NCBI GenBank assembly: GCA_024349245.1
Contig: JALDNG010000026.1
Coordinates: forward strand, 1 to 64,000
Length of the DNA: 64,000 nucleotides
Source of the DNA: Neodontobutis hainanensis
Lineage: Eukaryota; Chordata; Actinopteri; Gobiiformes; Odontobutidae
Direction of reading: 5' to 3'
The notes under the pieces: model-generated
Seen by the model: only the letters and a program-made list of their open reading frames with translations
Database searches by the model: none
Told to the model about the DNA's origin: nothing
Program-made: the position numbers and the translations under genes
In this document: positions 25,070 to 35,161 of the stretch, piece after piece
Layout: the number at the start of each line of letters is the position of its first letter
How positions within the stretch are numbered: the stretch's first letter is position 1

Positions 25070-25710
25070 GAGGAACTGGATCATGTGACATCATCATGGA
25101 ATAATCACAGAATACGACCAGTACATAACTCTCGATCTCCAAATGGCCGCCCAGCCATTATCCATGCGGTACCTCAGTTATATGGCAGCGATTACTTACA
25201 CCTTGTAAACACACAACAAGTTGAAGTGTGTCTTGAAGAATGTGTATTTAAAGACTACCCATGTGACAACGATGTGTTTGATGTCTGTGTTCACCTCATT
25301 ACAGAACACAATTTGGATATGTCAAAAGATGTCTATTCAACTGTGGATATTTCTCTCGAAACACTTTTCTTTGCTCTTGACGCAATTTCTTGCTCTCGTG
25401 TCAGGATTTTGCTTTCACTGTGAGAATTGTGCCATGGGCGGGGCCGCGTTCCTATTGGCCAGTCGGGTGAGTATCGTCTTGTCTTGGGAGTCAAACTGAA
25501 TCATTACACCATTGTTCGGTTCACCTGCATAGATGCCGCTTCTGCCTTAGTTAAGTTGAGCACGGACATGACACTTCCAATGTTTGGGTAAGATGATGAC
25601 ACACAGCTGGCTGAGCAAGTTCAGTATCACTGAAGATTAAACATTAAAAAATAGCACTCAGATTCATGAATGAATGTGTATTATATTATTTGCTTATAGT
25701 TTGCTTATAT

Positions 25711-25826
25711 ATTTTTGCTATCAGTGTGATAACTTTTTCTCTCAACCTTTTTTTCTCTCAGATTTTTTTTTTCTGTCGGATCTTTTATTTTTTTGCATGT
25801 AATAAAGACACAATACTAACTCCATA
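25711..25826 (-). repeat. right terminal inverted repeat of the IS3EU-like element
   Basis: Partner of 18640-18755, ending ACTAACTCCATA. The same sequence is present in the tandem copy, ending at 40184. Confidence 0.85.
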
Positions 25827-26175
25827 GACTTGTACCTTCTTTATGAAATTGGCAATCTTCTGTAAGAAGTTGTCCCTGTAGAAAATCTGACTTGGTCAGT
25901 CTGGAGGGTATCTATTATCAAGTGAGTCTGTCTGATCCTTTCACACAAAAGGTGGGTCTGGGCCAGGCGTATGATGTTATCAGCCCGGTGTCCCTTAACA
26001 GCAGAACCCAGTCCTAGGCTTTTAGGAATCAGCTTGCTTTGTCTGCATCGTAGGTTAAATCTAAGATGATTTCTATAGTCTGCCAGGAACAGTAGCAGTT
26101 GAAGGGTAGCAACATGTCTGTGAAGGTATTCAGTCATCCAGGACATCTTCAAAAAAGGTTTAAGTAAAAGCATTT
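25827..26175 (-). pseudogene. Penelope-like element, start of coding region
   Basis: From ATG 26146 on the minus strand: MSWMTEYLHRHVATLQLLLF, LADYRNHLRFNLRCRQSKLI, PKSLGLGSAVKGHRADNIIR and so on to the insertion point at 25827. This basic, helical N-terminus is typical of fish Penelope-like elements. Its 5' untranslated arm is interrupted by the LTR element at 26176. The copy in the tandem repeat is 40185-40533. Confidence 0.65.
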
Positions 26176-26307
26176 TGTCATGGCCCCTCCTCTGTCTGGC
26201 AGGGGTGGTTCCTCCTCCAGGCAGAGGAGGTTTGTGAGTAATTGGAGCCACCTGGGTACAGGTATTTAAACACCTGCCATCCCTTCTCCTCTATCTCTCA
26301 GCTCTTA

Positions 26308-26356
26308 CAGGTTTGGTTTGGTTTGGTTTGGTTGGGTTGGGTTGGGTTGGGTTGGT
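26308..26356 (+). repeat. GGTTT/GGGTT pentamer run in the left LTR segment
   Basis: TTTGGTTTGG units grade into TTGGGTTGGG units. The run is repeated at about 40667-40712. Confidence 0.95.
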
Positions 26357-27212
26357 TATGGTGCTTTGTGGTCTTCTTTAGGTTTGCACTCAGGCGTTTC
26401 ACACATCCATGCACCCTACGTACACCTCCTATTTTGACATACTCACACCCCATTCTTTTTTTGTTGTTAAAGTTAATGGTTCTTAGTTTAGTTAATAAAT
26501 ACTTTTGATTTGTTAAAGTTAAAGTTAATTGTGCTTAAGTTTACTTCAGTACTCCGGTTTCTTTAACAGTTTGTCATAGTTGAAGTTGGGTTTTGGTTGA
26601 ACGTTCTTATTCTTATGGCTATGTTGATCTATTTGTAGTTTGGCAATAAGTTGGCTTTTTTGACTGTTGTTTTTTTAGTTAAATTTGGTTAGTAGTTTTG
26701 TAAAGTAAGTTCAGTTTGCCAAACTTTTGTTTGAGGGGATGCTTTGGTTTGGCCAGTATTGTAGGAGAGAGCAGTGAGAGACATATGTTCCTTTGTTCAG
26801 TTAGCTTTATAGCTAAGTCTGTTAGCAATTCACTCTGGGCTTTTCTGGGTTTTTGTCCTGGTGGAAGTCCTCTTCTGTTAAGGTTTTGCAGCGAGTGTCA
26901 ATAGGAGGCTTGTGGTGTTTTGTTTTTAAGTGGCAGTAAACGTGGATGGAGCTTCCCTCCCCTATTCCCGACATCGGCTCGAGCACCTCCGTGGGCGTCG
27001 GGGGCCTCCAGCTTTTGATTGTCTTTTCTACTCCAATGGTTTTGTGTGCATAAAACCCTACCACATGTGACTGCATGACGATTAGGGTCCAGTTAGTTAG
27101 CTGTTCTGGGACAATAGACGAGTGTGGCTCCTGCCCTTAAATTAGAATGGCTGCAGGGGAGTTTTTTTTTTTTTATATATATATATAGGCTTTGTATTGG
27201 CTGAGAAAAATG

Positions 27213-28250
27213 TCTTCCATTTTGGATAGTTTTGTTCAGTCTCTTTCAGAGTTAGCCTTAGAGTTGTGTACTAAGGAGCAGTTAATTGAAATAGCTGAAC
27301 ATTATCAGATTGAAATTGTTGATAGAAAAGAGATGGTTAAAGCTGTGTTAAGGCAGGGTCTGAGAAGCGGGTGTTCTCTGTGGTCAGTCGGATAGTAGTG
27401 AGGGTGCAAGTTTTAAGACTAGCCCTTCATTAACTTTTGAGTAACAGAGGGAGCTGTTGCAGTTGGAGATTGAGCGATTGCGACATGCCAGTAGACCAGA
27501 GGAAAGAGTACTACAGTTTGATGTTTCACAGGATCTTTGTTTGTTGCCTAAATTTGATGAGTAGGATCCAGATATGTACTTTATTTTATTTGAGCGTATT
27601 GCAGGAGCTAGAGCTTGGTCAGATTTGGAAAAGACTACGTTGTTGCAGTGTGCACTTACAGGTAAAGCCCGTGAGGTCTTATCAGGACTAAGCCCGGCTG
27701 ACAGTAAAGTTTATGTAAAAATTAAAACGGCAGTAATGAAGGTCTATGAGTTTGTGCCGGAAGCATATCGTCAATGCTTTCGTTACAGGAAAAGGTTAGA
27801 TTCACAAACTTATTCTGAATTTGTTCGTGATTTGACCTCTGCATTTAATCTTTGCTGTGCAGCTTCTGAAGTTAACACTTTTAAGGCCTGTCTGATTTGA
27901 TTGTGTTGGAGCAATTTAAAAATTCTGTGTCTGACCAGGTAGCTACCTACATGAATGAATGTAAAGTCAAGTCTCCAAGTGATGCAGCAGTTCTTGCTGA
28001 TGAGTACATGCAGATGCATAAACACAGTTTTGAGCCAAACAATGACAACTACAAAAATAAATTTACTCCTAGGCATAGTAGGTCACTTTTGTCTAGAGCT
28101 TTTCAAAAACCCCAACAAAAGCGTGGTTCTGAAGGCTTTAAAGCCCAAGTTAATGCCAATACCTGTCGCTATTGTTTAGTGGAAAGACATTGGAAGAAGG
28201 ATTGTCTTCTACTTAAATCAAAAAGATTGGGTCATGTTAAACCTGCAGTG
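27213..28250 (+). pseudogene. gag-like region of LTR relict, copy 1
   Basis: A first segment starts at ATG 27213. After breaks, a capsid-like segment (27574-27900) ends at a stop; a further frame (27897-28547) holds a C-x2-C-x4-H-x4-C zinc knuckle (28164-28205) that marks a retroelement nucleocapsid. The segment resembles the SCAN-like capsid of vertebrate gypsy elements. Stops and frameshifts separate the parts, so no complete Gag is encoded. Confidence 0.7.
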
Positions 28251-28379
28251 ATGGCAGCTCCTGTGGCAGCCGCTGATCACCACGGTTTGTTTTTTCAGCC
28301 GGTGGCTGAGTCTGGTTATCAGTCTTCTCTTGGTAATTTTGCAGCCTTTGTGTCAGATGGTGTGGTGTCCCTTCTGGAT

Positions 28380-28800
28380 GGCAAACAAAATATTCTTATT
28401 AAAATACTGAGAGATAGTGGAGCTTTAGATTATTTTATTTTAGAATCTGTCTTGCTTTTCTCTAAGGAGTCTGACACTGGCAGCTGTGTAATGGTACGCG
28501 GCATGGGTTTAGTTCCATTCTCTTCTTTGTACATCAAGTCACTCTAAAATGTGGTCTGGTAGAGGGTAATGTAGCTGTTGGGGTTAGACCCCAGTTGCCA
28601 GTAGAGGGTGTCCAGGTGATTTTGGGGAATGACCTGGCAGGTAGTAAGGTGTGGGCTGATGGTCAACCAAACATCTTCAAAAAGCAACCTTCTGTGCCCC
28701 CTGCAGGTGTATCTCCAGTTGACAGCAGTTTGTCTCCTGAGGGGTTTCCAGTTTGTGTTGTTACCCGCTCTGCTTCTCGTCAGAAGGTGGAGAGTAAGCC
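28380..28800 (+). pseudogene. retropepsin-like remnant, copy 1
   Basis: An Asp-Ser-Gly active-site triplet (28413-28421) follows the gag-like region in the same frame. A later frame (28595 on) contains ILGNDLAG, typical of the segment after the protease in these elements. The two are separated by a stop and frame change. Confidence 0.6.
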
Positions 28801-28999
28801 AGGAAGTCTCGAGTTGCCAGTGAAACTCCGGAATGAACAGTTGACTCGTTCACAAGATTTATTGGTAGCTGAGAAAAAGGCTGATACTACTCTGGCCGAT
28901 CTGTTTGATAAAGTTGTTCCTGATTCAGTGGTCAGGAATAGTGATCTATGTTATTCAGTTCTTGATGGGCTTTTGGTCAGTCAGATCAAGGGTCTACTA

Positions 29000-29610
29000 C
29001 TTCCAATTTGTTTGTTCAAGTTCTCAAACAGCTTAAAGTTAAACATAATAAGTCCACTGCCTTCCATGCCCAGAGCCAGGGGTTTTTGGAACGTTTTCAT
29101 CAAACGTTAAAATCCTTATTGCGTGCACACTGTACATAACTGTCTGCAGATTGGGAGGAGGGGTTACCTTGGCTGCTGCTTGCTGCTCATGAGGTGGTGG
29201 AGGAGAGCACAGGGTTCAGCCCTAATGATTTGGTGTTTGGTCACAAGGTGCGTGGGCCATTTGCGGTGCTGCAGGATGGGTGTTTGCCAGAGGAATGCCC
29301 TGGGAACCTTATTGACTACATAAACAGTTTTAGGATAAAGTTGTATAGGGCTGGTGAACTGGCAAAAGAGAAATTACAATGTTCTCAGAAGAAAATGAAA
29401 CAAAAATATGACAGGTGTGCTGAACTGCGTGTGTTTAGTCCAGGTGATCGTGTACTCACTCTGTTGCCTTTGGTAAATTAACCTTTTCAAGCGAAGTACT
29501 GTGGTCCTTTTATGATGTTGCGTAAAGTGTCAGGTTTAAACTACCTCATTGTAACTCCTGGTAATAGAAAGAAGTCTAAATTATGCCATGTAAACCTGTT
29601 AAAACGTTAA
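29000..29610 (+). pseudogene. integrase C-terminal remnant, copy 1
   Basis: The frame covering 29194-29481 and neighbouring frames resemble the end of a gypsy integrase: the 'ERFHQTLKS' helix, a 'GFSPNDLVFGH' motif, then a basic C-terminal domain. The catalytic core is missing, and the junction to the gag-pro part lies near 29000, consistent with one large internal deletion. Confidence 0.65.
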
Positions 29611-29647
29611 CATTCCTGTGATTTTAGCCCAGTTGAAGGCACTCCAG

Positions 29648-29755
29648 CAACGCAGCCCTCACTGCTGGAGTGCCTTCAGCAGTGAGACACTCCAGCAGCC
29701 CTCACTGCTGGAGTGTCTCACTGCTGAAGGCACTCCAGCAGTGAGGGCTGCGCTG
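29648..29755. repeat. 51-bp-arm hairpin near the 3' end of LTR relict, copy 1
   Basis: Arms 29648-29698 and 29705-29755 are reverse complements with one mismatch around a six-base loop (CCCTCA). Each arm itself contains CACTGCTGGAGTG, a partial palindrome. It lies between the integrase remnant and the right LTR segment. Equivalent hairpins occur at 43992-44099 (perfect) and 47368-47475. Confidence 0.95.
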
Positions 29756-29962
29756 GTCGCGATGCCCATCACTGCCTCATCCATGCACTGCCACATCCAT
29801 GCACCCTACGTACACCTCCTATTTTGACATACTCACACCCCATTACTTTTTCTTTGTTAAAGTTAATGGTTCTTAGTTTAATTAATAAAAACTTTTGATT
29901 GGCCAACCCTTGTTGTATGTGTCCCCTCATTCTTTGCCAGAGGCTATGAGCCGGCTGTGACA

Positions 29963-30406
29963 ATCTGGACTCAGTTTTTAAGGTGAAGAGGTTTTGTCTC
30001 TAATTCCAAGAGACTTTATCAATTCTGAGATCAACTGGTAAGATAGCTGAGCTTATATCTCTAGAGGAGGAGTTTCCCCTGAAACCAAACCTGACCAGGC
30101 TGCTCTAGTCTCATGGTCATTGGCCATGTAAGGAAAGTGTGACTCTGATGTAAGAGTCGTTAAGGCTCAAGACGGTCGTGGCACTGCCCCATTCAGGTGT
30201 AAAGTGGTTAGTGTCTATCAGGTTTGGTTTCAGGAAACTCCTCCTCTAGAGATATAAGCTCAGCTATCTTACCAGTTGATCTCAGAATTGATAAAGTCTC
30301 TTGGAAATAGAGACGAAACGTCTTCACCTTGAAAACTGAGTCCAGATGCTTTTACTTAAACCTTTTTTCAAGATGTCCCGGATGACTGAGAACCTTCACA
30401 GACAGT
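29963..30406. repeat. Penelope-like element terminal palindrome
   Basis: 29963-30100 (CTGGACTCAGTTTTTAAGGT onward) is the reverse complement of about 30221-30350. The right arm continues to 30406 and matches 26114-26175 beyond the LTR insertion. The arms therefore form one long inverted repeat interrupted by the LTR element. The right arm ends with a copy of the coding start on the plus strand. The centre (about 30101-30220) is unique. Inverted terminal structure fits Penelope-like elements. Confidence 0.8.
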
Positions 30407-31945
30407 ATGTATTGTACTTTTGTTTGCACAAGTGTTATTACAAAATACTTATTTTAATACATTAAAACCATGGTTTAGTTGTGTCATAGAACAGGAACAG
30501 GTTGTATATGGGTTTATTTAATTCTGCTTATGAATCTCTATTCTGCCTTTTTTGGCCCTTTAAATTATGATTTTTTTATGAACGCTATTTCACACTTATT
30601 TTACCAAAAGAAGAAAGAAAAGGACCTTATAAATCATGAACAACGTATGTATACTGTTAAAATGAACAGTATACATACGTTGCTCATGACATATGTATAC
30701 TGTTAAAAGGTATGTATACTGTTAAAATGAACTTTCTATCAAACATTTAACACCTACATCACAAGAGCAAATTCTGCTGCTTACCCCTCCCCCTCGATTT
30801 TCCCACGGCACTAGGAAGAAGAGCGCGAAAGCCCAGGAAGTAGTGACACCACCAAAATAAAAGCGTCTGTCCGAAAAACAACCCAAAATAAACTTATACA
30901 CAAACTGATAATCTACAAAAAACGGGATTTTCAGATAAAGGCCTACATACGCTTTTTTAAATTCTCTTATAGCTGGAAACTATGTTTATGGCAGGAAGGA
31001 TATAGATCATGCTTACAAAATCATGTGTTTATGCTTGATTATGCTCTTAAATTATGGGCAATGGCAAAAAGATACAGTTCTTAATGAGTCACAGATTATT
31101 TGAAAGAGCTATATCTAATAAATAATTTAAAACCAATAGTTGGAATTATTCTTAGACATTTGAAATAATGAACAAAGGCCTTTTTTAACATTTCTTTATT
31201 GTTTTTTATCTATAATGTCAAATAGAAATCCCACAATGGCTTTTTAGTGAAAACCATTAACCCAAATTGCATAAAGTAACTACAGTACTTCAGCACTAGT
31301 TCTAATTACAGTTCAACACTGCTACTCCAGCTTTGTCTGCCGCCTCATGCCTCGCAGGTTAAGATCAGCTGTTAGTATGTTACCACCATCCCTTGCAGGC
31401 AGAAAGCCACAACAAGGTAGCTGCGTTAAGCATAAAAAAATAGCAAATACCGCCGTCTTGATCATCGCCATGCCTACGCCACCTCACAATATGGCACTAT
31501 ATCAAATTAAGTTAAAGTCATTTGCTGACAGCTTGGTCCGTCCCCTAATAAAAAAAGGAGTACTTGGCTTTGATTTTCAGTTTGTACTGTACTTTAACAT
31601 AAAACCAATATGAATATGTAATAAATATAAATTCAAATATATGTTTATGAGTTTTAGGTGACATTTTGATTTCGCACATGTATGGCATTGCAAATGGAAA
31701 GTTAACAATTACCAGAGCACTACAAAGAAAACAGGTACAATGAATCATACAGGAGTTGGACGCTTGCAATTGTTCAATTCTCACTTATTTTTTATGTTAA
31801 TATTTACGAAATGCAGAATCAAATATAATAGACAATACACACACAAGGAGACAATTTTATACATTTCAAAGGCATAAGGCAATAACATTAAAGTGTAAGA
31901 TAAAGTGCAGTTAAACTTCAAGCATCAGGAAAAAGGTGAACAGGC
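30407..31945. other. unassigned flank left of the first F-box gene
   Basis: I see no convincing gene. A 24-bp-arm hairpin with one mismatch sits at 30635-30688 (GTATGTATACTGTT motif repeated), and a slightly GC-richer patch lies near 30780-30850. The last few hundred bases are probably 3' untranslated sequence of the F-box gene. The same interval recurs at 48127-49666. Confidence 0.5.
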
Positions 31946-33416
31946 TTACAGGTGTGTTTCAGGACATATTTCCACACAGCTGTCAGTTACACGTATTCCG
32001 TACCATCCTGCCCAGAACTGTCGATCCATGCCTCCATGCATAAAGCGAATGTATCTCATTCCTGGACCATAGTTCTTGAATACATGTGTCATCTGAAACA
32101 AAAAGATGATTCATTCTTGAGTATTATGGCTTTAAAACTAACTAATTTAAGCAAATAATGTTACGTCCCTTGTAAATCTACCTGATTCCACTTCTGATCG
32201 TTCCACTGTTCAAAGTAAATAGTCTCGGGTTCAAATTTCTGGATAAGCTCTTTTTTCTTGTTTAGCAACTCCACTCTGATTTTATACAAACATCCACAAT
32301 CCCAGCGTGGTGCATACCTGGAATATCACAAACACACAAGCAATATTTTAGACAGCCTGGACCTTGTTTAGTTTATTTAATTTAACCAAGTGATTTCTAT
32401 ACTTTCTCTAATAATACACAATTAAACAGTTTTCTCACCAATCTGATATTTTGATCAGAGGCTGGAAACGATCCATAAGTATTGGGTTGTAACCTTCTGA
32501 TTCCAAATCAATCACTTGGGACTTCCAGCACATGCTGAAAATGTGTTTAAGCCACTACTTATCATTGTTGCATATATTTTAAAGCACACTATTGACAATG
32601 CACAAGATAAATTCTCACCCATAAGAGGTCACAAAGTTTTTCTTGACTGTTTCATTTGGATGTGGCTCCATAACGTCCTCTACTTTCCACTGATTACCTC
32701 CATTTTCCAAAATTTCCCAATCCTTAAATTTATCTGCAAAAACAAAAGACATTGTTACTGGTTGTCAATCCCACCAAACATAGTACTGTGTATTTATGGC
32801 TCCATACCTTCTGCTCTGGGATTCTTAAGGATATTTCTCCTCATTTTGCACAAAAAGTAACAAATCCTCCAATCTTTGGGATTTGTGGAGGCATCACGAG
32901 ACCAGTAACCTTCTCTTCTACATCTTTCTCGCCACAAAAATTCACTGTCAGCCACTTCTTTCCATTGCTTGCACACTAATCGACAAAGACAGACTACCTG
33001 ATCAGAAGGTAGGTTAAGGAATATATTTTCCAGGATCTCCACAGGAACAGAGAAGGACTGAAAAAAAAAGCAATTTTTTGGAGAACAAAGTATTTAACTA
33101 AAACAAAAAAGTAGGCCTTGTTTATTTTACATTTTCTTCAGAAGCTTAATGTATAAACTTGAAACACATGTGTTAAGGTATTGCACCATGTTTCTCTTTA
33201 GAACCACAAAGTCCTAATCCATGATGACACTAACCTTAACAATGCCCAGTGCGCACTTAAGGGGATGGGACACTGAATTTGTAAGAACATGAATATAGCT
33301 ACACTTTGGTCAGAAATCTTATCCGAAATGTTTTTATTACTTACAGATGCATATAAATTCGAGAATGATGTTAAAGAATCTTGAAATGAAGTTGATGAGC
33401 TCGGACCTGAACCCAT
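31946..33416 (-). CDS. F-box protein with FBA domain, copy F1 (FBXO2/6/44 family)
   Basis: Six coding exons with GT-AG borders: 33345-33416, 32808-33057, 32619-32733, 32439-32534, 32182-32317 and 31946-32092. They total 816 bases (271 aa plus stop) and stay in frame. Exon 2 is the F-box (VEILENIFLNLPSDQVVCLC, then RLVCKQWKEVADSEFLWRER). Exons 3-6 form the FBA sugar-binding-type beta-sandwich (WEILENGGNQWKVED, CWKSQVIDLESEGY, WDCGCLYKIRVELLNKK, MTHVFKNYGPGMRYIRFMHG, FWAGWYGIRVTDS). Family members are substrate adaptors of SCF ubiquitin ligases; FBXO2 and FBXO6 recognise N-glycans on misfolded glycoproteins. Here the glycan-site Trp is kept within FWAGWYG, but the exact FBXO2/6/44 identity is undecided. 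The start is the first ATG of exon 1. It lies next to dnajc11 3' exons. Confidence 0.88.
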
Positions 33417-34635
33417 CGTTTTTCTTTTCCGGCCTGTATCGAGCGAGACAAGTGTCATTTTATGTAATATCATACAAGGCAAAAAAGTCCTCTTCCTAGA
33501 ACAGTTAGCTTTAACGTTAGCTGTTATGGAACTTACTTTTGGGATGTTGCAGTTTGTATTTGTTAACAGACATCGGTTAAAAGCTGTCCATTTGCAGCTA
33601 ACGTTAGCTTGTCAGCGACAACATTCGTCGTTTAAACGTCTTCAATAAGAACTATTACCATGATCGTTATTTCTTTTAGTTTCCTTTTTACATTAAGCTT
33701 CTGGCTAGTGTAAACATACCTTCTCAAATTACATTTCCTTTTTCCGGTAACTTGATGTGACGTCTGCTTCTTCAAACCGGGGAGGTCCCACTGTGCTGCA
33801 AGAAAGGCTGAGACGTTAACTCCGCCCATTCAGGGCAGACCTCAACATTAAATGAAAAGAACTTGCTACTGTTTTTTTTCCTTCTGCTGTTTGTTTACCA
33901 TTTTATGAATTATAGACATCCAGACAAATCGTATACTTGGATAATACTTGGATTTGCGAATTTACGTTGTTTAAATGTTTCACTCACACACAGGCTTTTC
34001 TGATGAGGCTTCCCACGTGATCGCTGTTGGCAGTCACACAACCCATTTTGTTTTCCCAAAGACACCTGTTTGTCTGGAGCCAACTCTCTGTTTAAATATG
34101 TCACTTAAACATCGCCATTTTTTAAGTTTGGTCCGGTATTTAAAATCACCATTTGTTTATTTTTCTAGAAAGAGATTTTTATCAATTGCCATAAATAATA
34201 ATTTTGAAGGACACAGAGGACGAGCAAAAGCTACTTTTATAATTAGATTAAATCATGTCTTGAGAGAAAAAAAGATGCGTTCATTTATTATATCCAATCA
34301 CATAGGCACTGCAGTTTGTGTACAATACAGTACATAAAAGTCAATCATATATTACAAGCTATACCACAAACAAATGGATACCAACGAGGCAAGAAATACC
34401 TGAAAAATAAGATGGTGTCCCTTGTTTTTGGTGCCATTACAAACTTTAGCAGGCATAAACACTGAACTGATAAATCCAGTTTGTGATGGCATTACTCCAC
34501 TCTGTATAAATGACTAAAATAAAAATCACAAGGTAAATGCATTGTTTTTGTGTAACAAGGATTTAAATCCTAAAACAGAGGTCTACCAAACTTCTGTCAT
34601 AGACAGCAGACTTGTGTTGGTCAGCAGTGTAGTTC
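33417..34635. promoter_or_regulatory. 5' flank of F1 and presumed dnajc11 3' UTR sequence
   Basis: 33417-33800 is the upstream region of F-box copy F1, with TTAACGTTAGC (near 33511) and the perfect palindrome GCTAACGTTAGC (33597-33608). From about 33784 the sequence matches 58143 onward, which lies downstream of the dnajc11 stop codon, so it is presumably 3' UTR and flank. No other gene is seen. Confidence 0.5.
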
Positions 34636-35161
34636 TTATGTGTCTGCATCAATCCTGTGGGCTGCACAACGAAAACAAAAACAAACAGGTCAGAAACACA
34701 ATGAAGGTGACCTACATTGTTCTTATGTTTAACCTCAAGAGAGTTTACATTGTTTTGGTATCCTGAGTGGTTCTGTGTCTCCGGACAGAACTTGATGCAT
34801 GACTCCCCGGAACTGGTACAGCACCTTAAGGCTCTTCTCTTCCCCCACACAAGGATCATAGAAGCCAGGAAGTCCTGACTAAAACACAACCCAATATCAA
34901 CAACACACACTTTAAGGAGGTGTGAACCATTTTGTTGTATGCATCATCCTATGACAGGGGGATAGCCCCAAACTGTAAAAATGTTTAATTAGATGTTTAA
35001 TAAACATCTTGTGCATACCTTTGAGGCTTCAGTTAGGATAAGTTTTGAGTCCTTAACCAGACACTGTAATGGCACAGTCACATCAATGACCTTTGCCCTC
35101 TCATGTCTTTTACTATTGTCTGTCACAAACTTGCCATACCAGGCATTGAGGATGATGAGAC
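34636..35161 (-). pseudogene. dnajc11 3'-exon duplicate D1
   Basis: Three exons: 35019-35161 (LIILNAWYGKFVTDNSKRHE ... DSKLILTEASK), 34749-34878 (SGLPGFYDPCVGEEKSLKVL, YQFRGVMHQV ... LRIPKQ) and a 26-base last exon 34636-34661 (SHRIDADT, stop). This is the C-terminal DUF3395 part of DNAJC11. Frames and splice sites are intact, but the upstream exons (J domain onward) are missing: similarity to the linked gene stops near 35312. It is therefore an orphan fragment from tandem duplication and has no obvious promoter. Confidence 0.88.

Larger units (their letters stand above)
19406..25591 (+). pseudogene. IS3EU-like transposase, split by insertion
   Basis: Exon 1 starts at ATG 19406: MDFKQIEQYFKRGLTNREIL (helix-turn-helix-like), then SGQLHGYRWMH, the IS3-type linker. 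After an in-frame TGA (19724) comes WHIDGYDKLK, with the first catalytic Asp near 19790. A frameshift follows, then RLDLGTEN (second Asp) and NQRIERWW (Glu), spaced 37 residues apart as in DDE integrases. Exon 1 runs to CFQNL at 20212, where a TTAA transposon is inserted; the exon resumes at 24140 and ends at a GTAAGT donor (24149). Exon 2 starts at 25070 (EELDHVTSSWNNHRIRP) and ends at 25591, with frameshifts after SLETLFF. The tandem copy of exon 2 (39427-39951) is open throughout. Confidence 0.8.
18640..25826 (+). mobile_element. IS3EU-like integrase-fold DNA transposon, host of nested insertions
   Basis: Long inverted repeats start TATGGAGTTAGT (18640) and end ACTAACTCCATA (25826). They extend inward for about 115 bases through a shared run of poly(A/T)-rich GAGAGAAA motifs. 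Flanking six-base duplications are GACTAG (18634-18639) and GACTTG (25827-25832), with one mismatch. Contents: a 21-bp minisatellite, a transposase gene with an IS3-type HGYRWMH motif and an integrase-like DDE core, a 3.9-kb TTAA transposon in its first coding exon, and a MITE in its intron. A 6-bp duplication, TA-start termini and an IS3-like core fit the Repbase IS3EU group as I know it; a search would settle this. The insertion sits inside a Penelope-like element. Confidence 0.75.
26176..29962 (+). mobile_element. Ty3/gypsy-type LTR retrotransposon relict, copy 1
   Basis: Begins TGTCATGG and ends CTGTGACA, with target duplication ATTT (26172-26175) / ATCT (29963-29966). The inverted arm of the host Penelope element shows that ATCT was the original site. 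A ~100-bp segment containing ACACCTCCTATTTTGACATA is repeated at both ends (about 26419 and 29812), but full-length matching LTRs are not seen: the left end lacks the right half and the right end lacks the left half. Internally it has a gag-like region, a protease-like region and the C-terminal part of an integrase. Reverse transcriptase, RNase H and the integrase core are absent. It is a defective relict. Confidence 0.8.

Noticed and set aside
26176..29962. Complete retrovirus-like element
   Set aside because: No reverse transcriptase, RNase H, integrase core or envelope region is present, and matching LTRs are lacking.
32516..32860. 114-aa plus-strand ORFs over the F-box genes
   Set aside because: They are shadows of F-box exons and introns on the opposite strand.
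31946..33416. Assigning a precise symbol (fbxo2, fbxo6 or fbxo44)
   Set aside because: F-box and FBA domains are clear, but the paralogue cannot be fixed without an alignment.
33975..34337. 120-aa plus-strand ORF (also at 51691)
   Set aside because: It lies in presumed dnajc11 3' UTR and flank, and the third genomic copy does not preserve it. No recognisable motif.
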